47,745 nucleotides of DNA from Bacteroidota bacterium (GTDB taxonomy: Bacteria; Bacteroidota; Rhodothermia; Balneolales; Balneolaceae): positions 1-47,745 of the forward strand of contig JAAAOB010000158.1 of NCBI GenBank assembly GCA_009909035.1. Direction: 5' to 3'. A model generated the notes under the pieces. The model saw only the letters and a list, made by a program, of their open reading frames with translations, was not told the origin of the DNA and ran no database searches. Shown piece after piece: positions 43,812 through 47,745 of the stretch (position 1 is the stretch's first letter; each line of letters starts with the position of its first letter). The position numbers and the translations under genes are program-made.

Positions 43812-44288
43812 TTAGTTCCAGTTAGGAGCATTCAGCATAGTCGTTCTTTCAAGATCACCGATTTTGTCTTCGCTGCCGGGATTTTCGAGCACGTAGAGCG
43901 GTGGGCGCAGCGTGTCATTCAGCGTATATTCAAACTTGTTGTGCGGCGGCCGAGGAGAAAAGATCACAGAATCGGGATCGTAGCTGGAGGGCGGACGAAA
44001 TTCAAAAAGCTCTTCGCCACGTTCAACCATCATGGAATCTGACTTTAAAAAAGCTACAAGACTATCGAGACCACCTTCCGTGGGCGGAAAGTTCCCTTTC
44101 CGGGTCTTGTACTGAACAAGAGCGTCGCGTGCAACCTCCATACGGTGACGTTCACGCTCAACCATCTCACGCTCTTCAAGAACTTTCTGGTACGGATCTA
44201 CAAGAGATCTGTACAGCCAATAGCTCATTCCTATAATAATAACGCCGAGTAATATTGTTAACAGCTGGTTACGCTTGTCTATATCCAT
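43812..44288 (-). CDS. Single-pass membrane protein with pseudopilin-like segment, hypothetical
   Basis: 158 aa from MDIDKRNQ; a longer frame adds 24 residues that would make a second hydrophobic stretch. One transmembrane helix (about 9-27), a charged coiled segment EEREMVERERHRMEVARDAL, then YKTRKGNFPPTEGGLDSLVAFL, which resembles the conserved core of type II secretion pseudopilins (GspG: GRYPTTEQGL). It lacks a prepilin cleavage site that I can see. No other secretion gene nearby. First gene of the tight cluster ending in coaD. Confidence 0.6.
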   Translation of the reverse strand: MDIDKRNQLLTILLGVIIIGMSYWLYRSLVDPYQKVLEEREMVERERHRMEVARDALVQYKTRKGNFPPTEGGLDSLVAFLKSDSMMVERGEELFEFRPPSSYDPDSVIFSPRPPHNKFEYTLNDTLRPPLYVLENPGSEDKIGDLERTTMLNAPNWN

Positions 44289-44422
44289 GAGATAGTGTAT
44301 TACGTTTACGCAGTTTGTGAAAATAAAAAGGAAAATAAATGCAGTCCGCCATACATGCAACTATCTTCAAGATAACAGCCAAAAAAGTAATAAAAAGATA
44401 AAAATTACCTTAATCTTTAGAC

Positions 44423-45088
44423 TCAGAGAGCCGGTGTAATATAAAGCAGCCGTTCCTCTAACGGCGATTGCAGCCCGCGCCGCTGAAATGGCGGAAATTG
44501 CGCGGCCGGCAGCCGGTTTTTTTCCAGTAGTTTGATGCAATAACTGGCTGAAAAGTAGTCATCAATTTCATCTTCTGTAACACTAAAAGGAGGCCCGGTC
44601 ATCTGTTCCTGCGGGTATATAAAGTGATGCAGCAAGATCGAACCGTCTAGCCCGGCCAGGTCAATGATTTTACGAACATACGATTTTCTCTTGTCATACG
44701 GCAGCGCAACGAGGGCAGCTTTATCGTAAATCAGATCAAAGGGCGATGCTCTGTGTACGGGAAATTTAAAAAAATCTCCCTGCCAAAGGTCAATAGAGCC
44801 GGAGCGGTAGATTGAAAATTCCCCGAACGATTGCATCTCATACGGGCGGTTTTGCTCTTTAAAAAAGTCCCGGGCCGCTTTTTCCGAAATTTCCACACCC
44901 GTGACGGAGGCACCGTACGTTTCGAGCTGTACGAGATCGGGTGTTTTTCCACAAAGCGGTACCAGGACTTCCGGGTTCGGTTTCAGGGATAGATCATGCC
45001 AGTGGTTTTTCAGCCCGGGGTATCCTCCGGGCATATGAAATCCTGTTTTGTCTTTATTCCACCTGGCTTCCCAGTAGCTTAATTCCAT
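44423..45088 (-). CDS. tpm: Thiopurine S-methyltransferase-family protein
   Basis: SAM-dependent methyltransferase of the TPMT family. 221 aa: YWEARWNKDKTGFH, VLVPLCGKTPDLVQLETYGASVTGVEISEKA (SAM binding), WQGDFF, FDLIYDKAALVALP, and the SILLHHFIYPQ region. In bacteria the family detoxifies tellurite/selenite or thiols; the substrate here is unknown. Divergent from the MATE gene with 101 bp between the starts. Confidence 0.88.
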   Translation of the reverse strand: MELSYWEARWNKDKTGFHMPGGYPGLKNHWHDLSLKPNPEVLVPLCGKTPDLVQLETYGASVTGVEISEKAARDFFKEQNRPYEMQSFGEFSIYRSGSIDLWQGDFFKFPVHRASPFDLIYDKAALVALPYDKRKSYVRKIIDLAGLDGSILLHHFIYPQEQMTGPPFSVTEDEIDDYFSASYCIKLLEKNRLPAAQFPPFQRRGLQSPLEERLLYITPAL

Positions 45089-45189
45089 TGCTGGTTTTTT
45101 TGATCAATAATAAAAGGTAGTTTTTGCTGACTTGATTACAAAATACGGAAACCGAACAGATAACCACATACAATCGGGCATCTACGAAG

Positions 45190-46485
45190 GTGAATAGAGA
45201 TATACTGCGTCTTGCGGGCCCCAATATTATCAGCAATCTGTCTGTGCCGCTGCTGGGAGTGGTGGATACCGCACTTGTTGGCCACCTGGAAGAAGTTTAC
45301 TACCTGGGAGCGCTGGCCGTGGGCGGCATGATATTCAATTTCCTGTTTTGGGGCTTTGGCTTTTTGCGGATGGGGACCACCGGGCTGACGGCCCAGGAAT
45401 ACGGCAAGCGGGATCGCAGCGGGATGATCATGATGCTGGCCCGCGTGCAGCTGCTGGCACTTCTTATCGGGTCTCTTCTGATCATATTAAAAGAACCAAT
45501 TGCGTTACTCAGTTTCTGGATTATCGAGAGCGGACCTGAAGTAGAGGCGTATACACTGGAATATTACGACATCAGAATCTACACTGCCCCCGCCGTGCTT
45601 GCACTCTATGGAATCAATGGATGGTTCCTGGGCATGCAGAATGCAAAATTCCCGATGATGGTCACCATAGCGCTGAATATTCTCAACATTATTCTCAATG
45701 TCTATTTTATCTATGTTCTTGGAATGCACGTGGACGGTGTGGCGTGGGGCACCGTGATATCCACCTACCTTGCACTTGCACTGGCGGCAGGCCTGTTTCT
45801 CTGCCAGTACAGGCGGTATGTAGGCCACTATGTGAAAGATCTGCTGATTGATGCGGCTGAAATCGCAAAATTTTTCTCCGTGAACCGGGATATATTTATT
45901 CGTACGCTCTGCCTCATATTCACCTTCTCTTTTTTTACGGCTAAATCAGCACAGCAGGGGGATCTTGTGCTGGCTGCCAACACCATCCTTCTCCAGCTTT
46001 GGATGGTGGCCTCTTACGGTATCGATGGATTTGCCTACGCCGCGGAGAGCATGATCGGCAGGTATAAAGGGGCAGAGAACCTGCCGTTCATTAAACGAGC
46101 CGTAAAATATAATCTGGCCTGGGGCCTCTCTATCGGCCTGGGCGGCAGCCTGGTGTACGGGCTGTTCGACCAGCAAATCCTGCATATTTTTACCGATAAA
46201 CAAGATGTGATTGACCTGGCATTGAGCGTCGTCTTCTGGACGGTACTCGCACCTGTAGTTTCCAGCATTTGCTATATCCTGGACGGCGTATTCATCGGTG
46301 CTACAGAAACCAAACCAATGCGGAATACAATGGTTGCGGCTACATTTCTCTTCTTTCTGCCGGTGTACTACGCAGGCACCGAACTATTTGGAGTACACGG
46401 GCTGTGGCTGGCCATGATCCTGTTTATGGCCGTTCGGGGAGCCGCCCTTGGATTTTTCCTGCCGAAGTCCGTATTTAAACTGTAG
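45190..46485 (+). CDS. MATE family efflux transporter (DinF-like)
   Basis: Twelve-helix cation-coupled exporter. 431 aa: DILRLAGPNIISNLSVPLLGVVDTALVGHLE at the N-terminus, GFGFLRMGTTGLTAQEYGKRD, and the second-half equivalents IDGFAYAAESMIGRYKGAEN and SICYILDGVFIGATETKPMRN, which fit the DinF branch. The start is GTG, the first possible codon giving the family N-terminus. Substrates of the family are drugs or cationic metabolites; none can be assigned here. Confidence 0.92.
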   Translation: MNRDILRLAGPNIISNLSVPLLGVVDTALVGHLEEVYYLGALAVGGMIFNFLFWGFGFLRMGTTGLTAQEYGKRDRSGMIMMLARVQLLALLIGSLLIILKEPIALLSFWIIESGPEVEAYTLEYYDIRIYTAPAVLALYGINGWFLGMQNAKFPMMVTIALNILNIILNVYFIYVLGMHVDGVAWGTVISTYLALALAAGLFLCQYRRYVGHYVKDLLIDAAEIAKFFSVNRDIFIRTLCLIFTFSFFTAKSAQQGDLVLAANTILLQLWMVASYGIDGFAYAAESMIGRYKGAENLPFIKRAVKYNLAWGLSIGLGGSLVYGLFDQQILHIFTDKQDVIDLALSVVFWTVLAPVVSSICYILDGVFIGATETKPMRNTMVAATFLFFLPVYYAGTELFGVHGLWLAMILFMAVRGAALGFFLPKSVFKL

Positions 46486-46662
46486 ATTATGTTTTAAAAG
46501 AGTGATTTAGATCTTCAATCCAAATGGGTTGGAATGAAAAGTGTTGCCTCCTTGCGCAACAGACGCTCGGAACAGGCTTCATGTAGGAAAAAATGATATC
46601 AGTTTTAACACAATAGACGTTGCCATATATCGCAACGTGGTTCATTTCACACCATAGAACCA

Positions 46663-47163
46663 ATGAAAAGACTTCTAATCATGCGACACGCCAAATCCTC
46701 CTGGGATGATCGTGACCGCAAAGATTTTGACCGCCCGCTGAATAAGCGTGGCAGAAGAGATGCACCGGCCATGGGGAAATTCCTGAAGAGCGTTGATGCA
46801 GTGCCGTCTCATTTGATAAGTTCTCCGGCCGCACGCGCAAAGGAGACTGTGGAGCTGCTTGCAAACGGGGCAGGAATCAAAGAGCCGTCGATAACCTGGG
46901 ATGAAGACCTCTATTTCAACGGGCCGGAAGCCTACCTGGAAGCTGTCAGGAGATCACCCGGTTCGCAGAAGACGGTGTTGATTGCAGGTCACAATCCCTC
47001 GGTTGAGCAATTCATTCAGTATTTGTTAGGTAGTGATGAGAACGGCCCGCGGATAACGACAGCCAATATTGCATGTTTTATTACGGATGTGGACAACTGG
47101 TCCGATATTGACCCAAAAACCTGCGAATTTAAATGGCTGATGCGCCCGAAAAAGTTGAAATAA
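46663..47163 (+). CDS. sixA: SixA-like phosphohistidine phosphatase
   Basis: Histidine-phosphatase superfamily enzyme that removes phosphate from His on signalling or PTS proteins. 166 aa: LLIMRHAKSSWDD (Arg8-His9, catalytic), FDRPLNKRGRRDAP, SSPAARAKETVELL (Arg58), and LIAGHNPSVEQFI (His110). Small size and absence of extra domains match SixA. Alone, 178 bp after the MATE gene. Confidence 0.9.
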   Translation: MKRLLIMRHAKSSWDDRDRKDFDRPLNKRGRRDAPAMGKFLKSVDAVPSHLISSPAARAKETVELLANGAGIKEPSITWDEDLYFNGPEAYLEAVRRSPGSQKTVLIAGHNPSVEQFIQYLLGSDENGPRITTANIACFITDVDNWSDIDPKTCEFKWLMRPKKLK

Positions 47164-47395
47164 ACGGCGGACGGGGTGACAACTCAGCCAAAAACCGGGG
47201 ATTCAAGGGAAACTCTATGTATGATCTGCAAAATGCGTTATATTTGTAGCGCTGTAATCCTGTACTCTGTTTGGGATTGTTTTTCTTTATCTGCGTATTC
47301 TCCGGTTTTTAGAATCGTCACAGTACAGGATAACAGCCGCGATTTGATGTAGTCCGGAAAACCAACTGTGAATTTATAATTGATCCATCTGACAT

Positions 47396-47745
47396 ATGAT
47401 TTATAAGCAAAAATTTTTCTACTTGTGTAAAACTCCTCTTAGCGCCGAAGGACCCGGGGATGTGGAAATTGTTGATCGTGCCGACGACAGCGATTCGTTT
47501 CCCGAGCTTTTTAAAAAATTCGAAGACCTTCGTTCGCACGCGTTCAATGAGGATAATTTATACAGTATTGTGCGGGCGGATGATATTTACGAACTGATAC
47601 GCACCGGTACAAAGGAGGAGGCCAAAGAGGAGGCGTACGAAAAAGCGGAACAGGAGATCATTACGAACCTGCAGCACCGTGTAATGCAGAAAGGAGATAA
47701 AAACGCAAAAGCGATCCTCAAAGAAGTCCACGAAGTCGAATCGTA
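47396..47745 (+). CDS. Partial CDS at window end, hypothetical
   Basis: An uninterrupted frame from ATG at 47396 to the end (116 codons), starting MIYKQKFFYLCKTPLSAEG and rich in Asp, Glu and Lys (EEAKEEAYEKAEQEI). No family recognised; its last complete codon is followed by TA, so a stop (TAA/TAG) may lie immediately beyond the window. No hydrophobic segment. Composition and codon use (third-position G/C) match a real gene. The opposite-strand frame at 47318-47539 is not credible. Confidence 0.6.
   Translation, partial: MIYKQKFFYLCKTPLSAEGPGDVEIVDRADDSDSFPELFKKFEDLRSHAFNEDNLYSIVRADDIYELIRTGTKEEAKEEAYEKAEQEIITNLQHRVMQKGDKNAKAILKEVHEVES

Noticed and set aside
47318..47539. Minus-strand 73-residue frame near the right edge
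   Set aside because: It is the antisense of the longer plus-strand frame starting at 47396, which has gene-like composition to the window end.
1..47745. CRISPR arrays, prophage modules, toxin-antitoxin pairs, restriction systems
   Set aside because: No regularly spaced repeats, phage structural genes, or recognisable toxin, antitoxin or methylase genes were seen.

Overview
The window reads as a chromosomal segment of a Bacteroidetes/Balneolota-type bacterium, probably marine or moderately salt-tolerant. This is inferred from gene content only: outer-membrane beta-barrels with Sec signals, a ribosomal protein S16 with a long acidic tail, the DUF3822-like/rsmD/coaD neighbourhood, a glucosylglycerol-hydrolase-like enzyme, weak Shine-Dalgarno signals and several TTG/GTG starts. 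No rRNA gene is present. One tRNA gene (Asp) is seen.

Layout. (1) 1-2.3 kb looks like a piece of an integron cassette array: a lipoprotein esterase and a small beta-barrel protein, each followed by an attC-like imperfect palindrome, with no integrase in view. The last 190 bp of the esterase region is repeated, and the second copy starts exactly at the crossover point of an attC. (2) tRNA-Asp, a glutathione peroxidase, a barrel protein and a PhnP-like metallohydrolase follow. (3) 5.3-9.2 kb, minus strand: fabI, ruvC, ruvA, phoB, phoR. (4) 9.95-14.1 kb, plus strand: the classic ffh-rpsP-rimM-trmD-rplS operon with a terminator, then adk. (5) An alkaline-phosphatase-superfamily enzyme and dtd on the minus strand, then a 430-bp AT-rich gap with six exact DnaA boxes, a strong candidate for the chromosomal origin, then purM. 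(6) 17.5-23.8 kb: hairpin-rich repeats, a secreted beta-propeller/amidohydrolase and an ORF-bearing group II intron. (7) 23.9-33.9 kb: loosely spaced cell-envelope polysaccharide genes (ATP-grasp enzyme, UDP-glucuronate 4-epimerase, YdcF-like, DegT aminotransferase, 4,6-dehydratase, WecA-like transferase). Their wide gaps hold a MITE with target duplication and an unrecognised, strongly structured candidate RNA. (8) A 1-kb AT-rich gene-poor stretch with one small basic protein. (9) 35.7-45.1 kb, minus strand: GH13-like glucosylglycerol hydrolase, plsC, fmdB-like/GbsR-like/yraN, aspartate aminotransferase, and a tight cluster of pseudopilin-like gene, DUF3822-like gene, rsmD and coaD, then tpm. 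(10) MATE exporter, sixA and a CDS running off the right edge.

The most unusual items are the integron-type cassettes with a duplicated gene end, the DnaA-box cluster, the structured intergenic RNA upstream of the WecA-like gene, the MITE, and the group II intron sitting beside a dispersed hairpin repeat. All calls were made by eye; no database search was run.
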